Assembly: GCA_934462715.1 (NCBI GenBank)
Contig: CAKSIJ010000001.1
Location: 1-64,000 of the forward strand
DNA: 64,000 nt
Source: an uncultured Clostridia bacterium
Lineage (GTDB): Bacteria; Bacillota; Clostridia; UBA1381
Direction: 5' to 3'
The notes beneath the pieces were generated by a model. It worked only from the letters and a program-made list of their open reading frames with translations, was not told the origin of the DNA and did no database searches. Both the position numbers and the translations under genes were made by a program. Positions 1 to 6,452 of the stretch are shown here, in pieces (position 1 is the stretch's first letter; each line of letters starts with the position of its first letter).

Positions 1-516
1 GCAGATAAACCTGTAAAAAAACTATTAACAGATATTACAGAGGTTCAATGTTTAGACGGCAAATTATATATTTCACCAATAATGGATTGCTATAACGGAG
101 AAATACTTACCGTTGAAATGCGCGACAATATGAAAAAAGAATTATGTATAGATACGGTGTATCAGTTGAAACAAAGATGTGGCAATTTGCAAGGAGTAGT
201 GTTACACAGTGACAGAGGAAGTCAATACACAAGCGAGGCATATCGGAAATTATTAAAAAACTGCGGAATAATACAGAGTTTAAGCGGCACAGGGCATTGT
301 TATGATAATGCGAGAATGGAAAGTTTTTTTGCTACGCTTAAGAAGGAAAAACTATATCAAATTCCAACATATCGCATGAAAAGAGAAGAGGTCAAAACAA
401 TTGTATTCAGGTATATATTCATATACTATAACAGAATAAGGCTGTATACCGGAAATCCGGGATGCTTGCCGCCGAGTGAATACAGTATAAAGAACTGTGA
501 AAAGGTCGTGGCATGA
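1..516 (+). CDS. IS3-family transposase (OrfB-type), 5' end outside window
   Basis: The reading frame is open from base 1 to the TGA at 514-516, so only the C-terminal 171 residues of a DDE transposase are visible. The catalytic triad of IS3-family OrfB proteins can be read: the first Asp in LLTDITE (codon 11), the second in LHSDRGSQY (codon 71) and the Glu in MESFFATLKKE (codon 107), a D-to-E spacing matching the DDx35E rule. The conserved region between, with SLSGTGHCYDNARMESFF, is typical of the family. The protein would cut and join the ends of its own insertion sequence in the cytoplasm. The N-terminal HTH part and OrfA would lie left of the window. Downstream is a long palindrome, then decayed DNA. 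Family-level call is secure; subgroup is not. Confidence 0.93.
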   Translation, partial: ADKPVKKLLTDITEVQCLDGKLYISPIMDCYNGEILTVEMRDNMKKELCIDTVYQLKQRCGNLQGVVLHSDRGSQYTSEAYRKLLKNCGIIQSLSGTGHCYDNARMESFFATLKKEKLYQIPTYRMKREEVKTIVFRYIFIYYNRIRLYTGNPGCLPPSEYSIKNCEKVVA

Positions 517-518
517 AC

Positions 519-645
519 TTTCTTCAACCGACGGCATAGATTATATTCAGAAACAAAAATCTGTCAAGGTTAATACAGAGCGCCTTGGCGACCTTGACAG
601 ATTTTCGTTTCTGAATGGATTATTGGTTATGCCGGTTGAAGAATT
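519..645. repeat. Long imperfect inverted repeat (about 125 bp)
   Basis: The core arms 545-570 and 591-616 are complementary over 26 bases with one mismatch and enclose a 20-base loop containing CGCCTTGGCG. Outside them, the outer ends TTCTTCAACCG (520-530) and its complement (632-642) also pair, with a few unpaired bases between. The whole block begins 3 bases after the transposase stop codon. It could be an insertion-sequence end, a strong transcript-ending hairpin, or a small palindromic element. Confidence 0.75.
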
Positions 646-647
646 AA

Positions 648-950
648 AGTAGTTTCAGAATTTTGGGTAAATCCGACTGCACATTTATTGACATTTCCAC
701 CGATAAAAAATATTCTTTCACCCAAATTGCTGTCATAAAAACATCGGTTGATGATTTTGAGAGCAAAAACATTGATATAAGTTTCAACGATGCAAAAGCA
801 GCACATATTGACGCTTGGTAGAAAATATGGGATATGTCATACATAAAAACAGACAGCAATGGGGAAACGGAAAGGAATATAAATTATGCTATTTCCCATT
901 CAACTGCATTACGTCAAGAAAGCGAGAATGAAAATACTTTCAGTACATAG
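648..950 (+). pseudogene. Decayed protein-coding remnant with internal stop
   Basis: One plus-strand frame reads as protein-like sequence for about 100 codons, interrupted by a TAG at 819-821 and ending with a TAG at 948-950. It includes segments such as YSFTQIAVIKTSVDDFESKN and AAHIDAW before the internal stop and SYIKTDSNGETERN after it. There is no start codon at a sensible place, because the palindrome replaces the 5' end. I do not recognise the family. The opposite strand also carries a 71-codon ORF here, but its composition looks like a shadow. This is most likely a gene fragment left next to the insertion sequence. Confidence 0.45.
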
Positions 951-1088
951 GTAAAAAGTGCTGATTTTGAGTGTAAAGACTTAAAATGCTGTGACTAACT
1001 ATAAAGTAAAATATTAACACAAGATGATTTTGGAGCAGAATTATGAAGAAAAGAAATTTATGCCCCGAATTTAATAGAAGTTTAAAAG

Positions 1089-1125
1089 GCTTGATTTCAG
1101 CGAAATGTTGAAATCAAGCTTTTTT
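1089..1125 (+). terminator. Intrinsic terminator
   Basis: A perfect 11-bp stem (1089-1099 with 1109-1119, GCTTGATTTCA and its complement) with a 9-base loop is followed directly by six T residues. This would stop plus-strand transcription coming from the decayed region before the integrative module. Confidence 0.8.
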
Positions 1126-1590
1126 GATTTTTGCCGCAAAATTGTATAAACCAATCGAAAAATGGTATATTGTATCAAATTAAAGAAAGAGGTGTCTATG
1201 ATGGTAATTTCAGAAGATGAACAATTTTATAATGCTCAAAAACGAAATATAATCTGGTATGACTGTTCTTGATGTTGCATAAATAGTTCAGATATATGCA
1301 CGGAGGGCAGCCGTGCATATGGAGTTGAACAGTGTGAAACAACGCATATTCTACATTTCACATCGTATGGGGCGTGCTAAATCGAAAAAGACCGCGCATA
1401 AATGCAGCAGCGATTCCTCAGACGATGGCGGGGCAAGACTAATCCCGTATTGCACAGCCAAAACCTTCACGGTTTTCGTGAAACGTTTTGACTGTTTTTC
1501 ATTACGCAAAAACTACAAAATTTATTGTCGTTCGCCGACGTATTCATTTGAATTTTGTTAGAAAATTTCAAATGAAAGGAAATGGTTAAA
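1126..1590 (+). other. Gene-poor structured leader upstream of the integrative module
   Basis: No convincing protein gene lies here. A 24-codon ORF (1198-1272, with an AAAGAGGTG ribosome site) may be a gene start that has been cut off. Several palindromes follow: ATATGCACGG paired with its complement (1294-1303 and 1311-1320), TTCACG-GTTTT-CGTGAA near 1470-1487, and TTCATTTGAA paired with TTCAAATGAA (1543-1552 and 1567-1576). The last one overlaps the GAAAGGA ribosome site in front of the next small ORF. The stretch looks like an untranslated regulatory leader of the module that starts at 1591. Confidence 0.45.
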
Positions 1591-1713
1591 ATGAATGACA
1601 ATACAAAAAAATATTTGAATAAATTTTTAGCATTTTTTTGCACTTTTAAATTTTTAATCGTTATATTAATGGGCAGAGTTAAATTTCATCCCTCCGCGGG
1701 GGTGAAAAAATGA
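1591..1713 (+). CDS. Small hypothetical protein (40 aa), coupled to the sigma-like gene
   Basis: An ATG at 1591 lies 10 bases after a GAAAGGA ribosome site (an in-frame ATG at 1582 is too close to it). The product is 40 residues with a hydrophobic centre (FLAFFCTFKFLIVILMG) that could form one membrane helix, then a basic tail ending GVKK. Its TGA overlaps the ATG of the next gene in an ATGA arrangement, which suggests translational coupling, and the ORF could act as a leader peptide. No family is recognised; it may simply be a regulatory reading frame. Confidence 0.4.
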   Translation: MNDNTKKYLNKFLAFFCTFKFLIVILMGRVKFHPSAGVKK

Positions 1714-2138
1714 ATGCAGAATATAGTGCTTGCAACAGATTTGATGCTTATATAAAGAAATCCATTGCTAATTGTTTAAAGGACTACATACGTACAACAA
1801 AAAATTATCATACACACTACATCAGTTTTTCAGAGTTAAGCGAGTATGATCTTAATTCTGCAACATTATATAGAGATACATATCCGTCCGAAATGTTTTG
1901 CGAAAATATCAAGACGAGACTTTTTGATGCAACAATACACGATGAATTGTTGTATTCAGCCTTGATGCAGATCAGTCAAGATATCAGGGAAATTCTTTTG
2001 CTTAAGTTTTGGGGAGATCTTAGTGATAAAGAAGTCGGACAGGCTATGTGTATGAGTCGGCAAATGGTATGCTACAACAAAAATAAAGCATTGAAAATGC
2101 TGAAAAAAATTATTGAGGAGCTGAGAAAAAATGAATAA
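1710..2138 (+). CDS. Sigma-70-family-like regulator of a Tn916-type element (Orf7-like)
   Basis: A 142-residue protein whose C-terminal half looks like sigma factor region 4: ALMQISQDIREILLLKF (residues about 84-100), then an HTH segment with LSDKEVGQAMCMSRQMV. Tn916 and many Firmicutes conjugative elements carry a similar 140-residue sigma-like protein (Orf7) immediately before a 70-80-residue HTH protein (Orf8) and the xis-int pair, and the same order is present here. In those elements it is thought to drive transcription of element genes. The start codon ATG at 1710 is preceded by GGGGGTG. The gene overlaps the next one by 8 bases. Role here is inferred from similarity and order. Confidence 0.75.
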   Translation: MNAEYSACNRFDAYIKKSIANCLKDYIRTTKNYHTHYISFSELSEYDLNSATLYRDTYPSEMFCENIKTRLFDATIHDELLYSALMQISQDIREILLLKFWGDLSDKEVGQAMCMSRQMVCYNKNKALKMLKKIIEELRKNE

Positions 2139-2352
2139 TGCGTTGGACTATAAGCTAATACAAAAAGCTGTTTTAGGTGATGCGGAAGCCATTAACAGAA
2201 TTGTATCAACATATTCGCCATATATAAATACACTGGCATCAATGACTTTATATGACAGCGACGGAAATGAATATATCGGTGTTAATGTTGATTTAAAGGA
2301 TCACTTAACACAAAAGCTGATCCATTTAATACATACATATAAACTGGCATAA
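2131..2352 (+). CDS. Small helix-turn-helix protein of a Tn916-type element (Orf8-like, HTH_16)
   Basis: A 73-residue protein beginning with a helical segment, YKLIQKAVLGDAEAINRIVS, that matches the start of Orf8-type helix-turn-helix proteins of conjugative transposons (a sigma region 2-like fold). It overlaps the sigma-like gene by 8 bases, with its ribosome site (GGAGCTGAG) inside that gene, so the two are probably translated together. The pair is thought to act as a split sigma factor or regulator of element excision and transfer genes. That function is inferred from context. Confidence 0.7.
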   Translation: MNNALDYKLIQKAVLGDAEAINRIVSTYSPYINTLASMTLYDSDGNEYIGVNVDLKDHLTQKLIHLIHTYKLA

Positions 2353-2360
2353 ATGATATG

Positions 2361-2432
2361 AGGGGCTTTTCCGGGTACGTGGTTAAATTGAATACTTCAT
2401 CCTTAATTATATTAGCCGACGGAGAAGCCCCT
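2361..2432 (+). terminator. Stem-loop after the HTH gene; rest of the 2353-2732 gap is empty
   Basis: AGGGGCTTTTCCG (2361-2373) pairs with CGGAGAAGCCCCT (2420-2432) over 13 bases with one G-U pair, enclosing a 46-base loop. It sits 8 bases after the stop codon of the HTH gene and probably ends or processes that transcript. From 2433 to 2732 I see no gene: only short frames with no good start, including one of about 33 codons near 2570. Confidence 0.5.
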
Positions 2433-2732
2433 TTCCCCTAAATTGTTATCTTGTTGTTCTTTGGCAATTGAATAAAAGCATTTTCTGTACTAAATCAGTA
2501 TATGAGCACGTTCAACGATACGCTTGCGATAAATATCGGTTGATAAAACAAAATCGGGCTTTTGTATGCGATGATATATATTGAGGATAATGATACTTGT
2601 GCATTCGTGTACTCCGTGCGTTGCAGGGAAGTGCGAAAATATTTTGCAAATGGCGATATTTTGGCATTATGACGGTATTCCAAAGCCGGCAGAAAATATA
2701 ACATATCATTAATAGGGAAGAGGTGAATCGAA

Positions 2733-2918
2733 TTGGAATCTGAATATCTAACCCGAAAAGAAGTTGCATCATATTTAAAGATCGGTTTATCATCGGCAGA
2801 TAAAATAATTCATGAAAGAAATTTTAAAGGAAAAATTAAAATTGGACGAAGAATTTTAATAATAAAAAGCGAATTGGATAAATATATTAAGGAAAAATCG
2901 ATAGACACAAGATTTTAA
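2733..2918 (+). CDS. xis: Excisionase-family DNA-binding protein
   Basis: A 61-residue protein with the MerR-like winged helix arrangement of the excisionase/HTH_17 family: YLTRKEVASYLKIGLSSADK near the N-terminus, followed by KIGRRILIIKSELDKYI, where the basic wing and the closing helix are typical. It uses a TTG start (2733) placed 8 bases after GGGAAGAGGTG. Excisionases bend att-site DNA to favour integrase-driven excision. It lies 110 bases before the integrase and is the expected partner. The integrase has its own promoter in between, so expression of the two can be uncoupled. Confidence 0.85.
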   Translation: MESEYLTRKEVASYLKIGLSSADKIIHERNFKGKIKIGRRILIIKSELDKYIKEKSIDTRF

Positions 2919-2941
2919 TTAAAAACCGAATAAACATTGTT

Positions 2942-2970
2942 TTGACAATATGACTTTTTTATGCTACAAT
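2942..2970 (+). promoter_or_regulatory. Sigma-A promoter of the integrase
   Basis: TTGACA at 2942-2947 and TACAAT at 2965-2970 are separated by exactly 17 bases. Transcription would begin near 2977, about 50 bases before the chosen integrase start codon at 3029. Confidence 0.85.
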
Positions 2971-3028
2971 ATATATGTTGAAATTTATAGTGTTTTATGT
3001 CGGCTTTGTAAAGGAGGATATATATTCA

Positions 3029-4243
3029 ATGAGCCGAAGAACAAAAGGTGAAGGTACAATCAGAAAACGTAGCGATGGGCGTTGGGAAGGAAGATTTGTA
3101 AATTGCGTAGGAGAAACAAAATCCGTTTACGGCCGAAGTAAATCTGATGTAAAAAGAAAACTTCAAGATATTACATATAACAATGATACATCTGTTTACA
3201 GAGATATCCGAGGAGATATTGATCTTGATATTTGGTTTAACCACTATATTAAAATCAAGCAAAATATGATTAAAGAACGTTCAATATATCAAATTCAATT
3301 AGCGTATTCTACTCATATCGGTCCTGTTTTGGGAAATATATTAGTATGCCTAATTTCACCAAATGATATTATAAACTTGATAACCAGTTTAGAACGTAAA
3401 GAGCTTTCTCCTACACATATTGAAAATGTGTTGAGACATGCAAGAGCAATGTTTAGATTTGCTGCAGAAGAGGGCGTTATATCGAAAAATCCGTTTTTGT
3501 ATGTAAAAAAAGAGCAAAAAACTAAAATCACAAGACGAAATCTGACAAAAACAGAAGTGAAGCATTTGTTGGAAGTGTCAAAATCTATGGACTATTCAAT
3601 GTATTTAATGATATGCACTATGCTGTATACGGGCATGCGTCCAGGTGAATTATGCGCTTTAAGATGGAATGATTTTAGCTCAGATTTTAGTTCTGTAAAA
3701 GTAGATGAATCTTTAACAGATTCTAAATTCGAAACATCGACAAAAACACCTTCAAGTATAAGATGTTTGCCATTAATATCTTTTTTACAACATGAATATA
3801 AAGAATTATATTACTATAAATCGCCGGAAATAGATGAATATGTATTCATCAATCGTTGTAACAGACCATACACAACAAATAATATCGACCAAAGATTTCG
3901 TTATTTAAGACAGTGTATTTCAGAAATTTATCCTGAAGACAATTTTTCTGACATAACCCCACATTGTTTACGACACACATTTGCCACAAACGGAATTAAT
4001 TCTGGTATCTCTGCTATTAATATGCAATCATTATTAGGACATGCCGACACCAGAACATTGCTTGATACTTATATGCATATTGGTTATGATGACAAAAAAG
4101 CTTCAATAGACAAGATTGAAGAAAAAGCTACGCCAACATATGTGTCCAATGAAGAAATAAATCTTCAACATAAGTGGTCAAATGTCAAACGCTATAAAGG
4201 TAAAGAAAACTACAGAAATGAATTAATTCATAGATTCGAATAA
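3029..4243 (+). CDS. int: Tyrosine-type site-specific integrase
   Basis: A 404-residue integrase from the ATG at 3029, which follows AAAGGAGG; the frame is open upstream to 2975 but that part has no ribosome site and overlaps the promoter. An N-terminal AP2-like arm-binding segment (MSRRTKGEGTIRKRSDGRW) is followed by a SAM-like core-binding domain (roughly residues 75-170) and the catalytic domain. Visible catalytic residues are the Arg in YTGMRPGEL, His-x-x-Arg in PHCLRHTFA, His in LLGHADTRT and the Tyr in LDTYMHI. It would integrate and excise the element. A copy of the suspected att core lies inside its last codons (4169-4184) and two more lie just downstream. A damaged relative faces it at 4566-5320. 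Confidence 0.92.
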   Translation: MSRRTKGEGTIRKRSDGRWEGRFVNCVGETKSVYGRSKSDVKRKLQDITYNNDTSVYRDIRGDIDLDIWFNHYIKIKQNMIKERSIYQIQLAYSTHIGPVLGNILVCLISPNDIINLITSLERKELSPTHIENVLRHARAMFRFAAEEGVISKNPFLYVKKEQKTKITRRNLTKTEVKHLLEVSKSMDYSMYLMICTMLYTGMRPGELCALRWNDFSSDFSSVKVDESLTDSKFETSTKTPSSIRCLPLISFLQHEYKELYYYKSPEIDEYVFINRCNRPYTTNNIDQRFRYLRQCISEIYPEDNFSDITPHCLRHTFATNGINSGISAINMQSLLGHADTRTLLDTYMHIGYDDKKASIDKIEEKATPTYVSNEEINLQHKWSNVKRYKGKENYRNELIHRFE

Positions 4244-4495
4244 TCCTAAATCATTTCATAAGTGGTCAATAAGTGGTCAAAATGCCTTTTTCGTCACAAG
4301 TAACAAATGCTCAAAACCGCATAGCAAAGTCATTTATAGGGAGTATATTTGGCAATATAAATCCAAGTCAGATAAATTACTCTTTATCTGACTTGGATTG
4401 TGTATTTAAAATAATAGCTTGTAAAACGGCTTGGTTAAGCCGTTTTACGTATTGTGCAAAATAGCTAACAACAATCATTTGACCACTTATGAAAT
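4169..4495. repeat. Repeated ATAAGTGGTCAA core (candidate att sites)
   Basis: The 12-mer ATAAGTGGTCAA occurs within the integrase gene (about 4170-4181), at about 4259-4270 and 4269-4280 just after it, and inverted at 4479-4490. The 17-mer ATTTCATAAGTGGTCAA at 4253-4269 and its exact complement at 4479-4495 form an inverted pair that lies downstream of each of the two convergent integrase genes. Repeats of this kind beside an integrase commonly mark the recombination core or arm sites. Confidence 0.6.
4360..4448. terminator. Two strong hairpins between convergent integrase genes
   Basis: The first hairpin has a perfect 17-bp stem (4360-4376 with 4383-4399, AATCCAAGTCAGATAAA) and a 6-base loop. 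The second has a perfect 12-bp stem (4421-4432 with 4437-4448, GTAAAACGGCTT) and a 4-base loop. Neither has a long T-run, but their place between two convergent 3' ends suggests a two-way transcription barrier. The rest of 4244-4565 contains no gene. Confidence 0.6.
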
Positions 4496-4565
4496 TATTA
4501 AATATTTTCAAGTCTGTGTTGCAGTTAGTTTTTATAGTTATCTAAGCCCTTAAATCTTTTAACAT

Positions 4566-5320
4566 TTACCACTTTTTAAACTGTGTTTCATCGTCAAATA
4601 ATTCAACTGTATGCAACTTGATCACAGAATGTTCTTCAATCATATTGATAGAAACTTTTTGATCATTCTGCTCTATATGCATATATGTGTCCATTAGTGT
4701 ACGTGTATTAGCGTGACCCAAAAGCGCTTGCATACTTTTAATTGGAACGCCTGAATTGATTCCGGCTGTCGCAAATGTATGCCGTAAACAATGCGGTGTA
4801 ATATCAGAAAAATCATCATTCGGATATATCTCTGATATACATTTTTTTAGGTGTATGAATTTTTGATCGATATTATCCGTTTTATAAGATCTTTTACATC
4901 GATTCATGAACACATGTTCGTCAAACTGTGGAGCTTTATATTGGAATAACTCCTTATACTCATTTTAATGCTTTACTTCAATAATTGTTAAATTTCTACG
5001 CACTTTCTTTATTTGACGTTTCTTTTTTACATATAAGAACGGACTTCGTGCAATAACGCCTTCTTCAGCTGCAAACTTAAACATTGCTCTGGTGTGTGTT
5101 AAAATATTTTCTATATAGGTTTGTGATAAATTCTTTGTCTCTAAAGTAGTAATTAGATTTATCACATCATTAGGAGAAATTAAACAAATTAATATATTTC
5201 CTAAAACAGGGCTAATATGTGTTTTATATATTAATTGGATTTGATTTACTGAACGTTCTTTTATCATACTTTTCTTTATTTTTATGTAGAGTTTAAACCA
5301 AATATCAAGTTCACGATTTA
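4566..5320 (-). pseudogene. Degenerate tyrosine integrase, convergent paralogue of int
   Basis: The minus strand encodes pieces closely similar to the intact integrase in a single frame. From about 5320 it matches the DIWF...YIKIK and IKERS...QIQL region, and it continues to EVKH, where a TAA (4965-4967) appears. It then resumes with NEYKEL and runs to the C-terminus with His-x-x-Arg, GHANTRT and DTYMHI intact. Aligning with the good copy, codons equivalent to 3566-3787 (74 codons, carrying the catalytic Arg of TGMRPGE) are missing in frame, and the CAA that follows has become TAA. About the first 75 residues are absent because the sequence stops at the neighbouring transporter gene. It cannot make an active recombinase. 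Confidence 0.88.
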
Positions 5321-6205
5321 CAATATGTTTATTATTATCAATGCCGCAAATGATAAAACAATGCCGTAAATCGCCTTAACCGTCAGCCGTTCACGGAACG
5401 CAACCGCAGACATAACAGACGAAAGAATAAGTCCTCCGCCCTGCGACAGCGGATATAGCTGTGCCGACGGCAAATATTTTGCCGCACAGGTTTTAAAATA
5501 CGAGTTTAAAAATAAACACACCGACATTATGAACACATACTTCAGTATCGGCTTTATGTTTATAGCTTCATCATTGTCAGATTTTGCTTTGAAAAACGCA
5601 AAGCAAGCAATAAGTAATATTGCCGAAAAAAGATATGTATATAAATTAAAAACCGCAATAGGAACGTCTTTTGTAAGATTAACAAAAAGCTTTTGCGAAA
5701 AGTCCGAAAGTCCGTTTGAAATGCCGCAAAACAATAAAATTATGAAAGCCGAAATAGTTATTTTCTGCTTTATTGTATTATTATATGAACACATTATGCC
5801 AACAGCCGCAATCAAAATAACTATTCCGATAATCGCATTTACTCCTACCGGCTCCCCCAAAAAAACCGCACATCCGATAATCGGTATAAGCACACCAAGC
5901 ATACAAAATACGTCAAGCATCATATATGAGCCTTTTTTAACCGATACGAGCCATAACACCACAAATGCGGAATTTGCAAATCCCGATAAAAGAGTAACAA
6001 GAAGCACGGTTATATTTGTATGAAGAAAATTTATTTTCCCCGTAGCCGCCAGCATAATGATGCCTATCAGAACGCATATTGCCATCCTGATAGAATTAAA
6101 CAGCATTGCATCTTTATATTCATTAACATATCCGCTTGTTTTCTTGCCGCAATATCCCTTTGTTATTCCGGATATAAGCGCAGCAAACAAAAATACATAA
6201 CCCAT
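5318..6205 (-). CDS. EamA/DMT-superfamily transporter
   Basis: A 295-residue, strongly hydrophobic protein with about ten predicted membrane segments arranged as two repeats of five, the EamA (drug/metabolite transporter) plan. Near the C-terminus is the family-like stretch SAQLYPLSQGGGLILSSVMS followed by AFRERLT, where a conserved Pro and a charged loop precede the last helix. It sits in the cytoplasmic membrane; the substrate is unknown (family members export metabolites or sugars). Its ATG directly follows the stop codon of a 47-codon ORF. The stop codon is formed right at the junction with the integrase remnant, so the last residues may not be original. Confidence 0.8.
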   Translation of the reverse strand: MGYVFLFAALISGITKGYCGKKTSGYVNEYKDAMLFNSIRMAICVLIGIIMLAATGKINFLHTNITVLLVTLLSGFANSAFVVLWLVSVKKGSYMMLDVFCMLGVLIPIIGCAVFLGEPVGVNAIIGIVILIAAVGIMCSYNNTIKQKITISAFIILLFCGISNGLSDFSQKLFVNLTKDVPIAVFNLYTYLFSAILLIACFAFFKAKSDNDEAINIKPILKYVFIMSVCLFLNSYFKTCAAKYLPSAQLYPLSQGGGLILSSVMSAVAFRERLTVKAIYGIVLSFAALIIINIL

Positions 6206-6349
6206 TTATTTTATCCCCTCAATCTCACACGTACCTCTGTTGCACAGAAACATAGGATAATCCGAATAAGGAACTACCAGTTGAGCACTTTCCATATCTG
6301 TAACTGAGTCGCCCGCCAATATAATTCTATCCGTATTTTCAAAAATCAT
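6206..6349 (-). pseudogene. 47-aa chimeric ORF with an SGNH-hydrolase start
   Basis: An ATG at 6349 with a GAGGAAT ribosome site starts MIFENTDRIILAGDSVTD, the typical N-terminus of SGNH/GDSL esterases with the block I Gly-Asp-Ser nucleophile. After about 23 residues it changes into VPYSDYPMFLCNRGTCEIEG and stops; the remaining 150 or more residues of an esterase are missing. It looks like an internal deletion that joined an esterase start to another gene's tail. The stop codon abuts the transporter ATG, so the ORF may still be translated and couple transporter expression. Too short to be an esterase. Confidence 0.5.
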
Positions 6350-6452
6350 CTTTATTCCTCCATATATAACTGTTATTCTACATTTAAACTATCTATTTAT
6401 GAAAATAGCAACACAAACATTCCTAATTATAATTCACTCCCTGCACTTATTG

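Noticed and set aside
644..859. Minus-strand 71-codon ORF
   Set aside because: Antisense to a more protein-like plus-strand remnant and with no ribosome site; treated as a shadow.
1313..1561. Possible 82-codon plus-strand gene
   Set aside because: Starts inside a hairpin, has no ribosome site, an unusual Ser/Cys/Lys-rich composition and overlaps palindromes; more likely untranslated leader.
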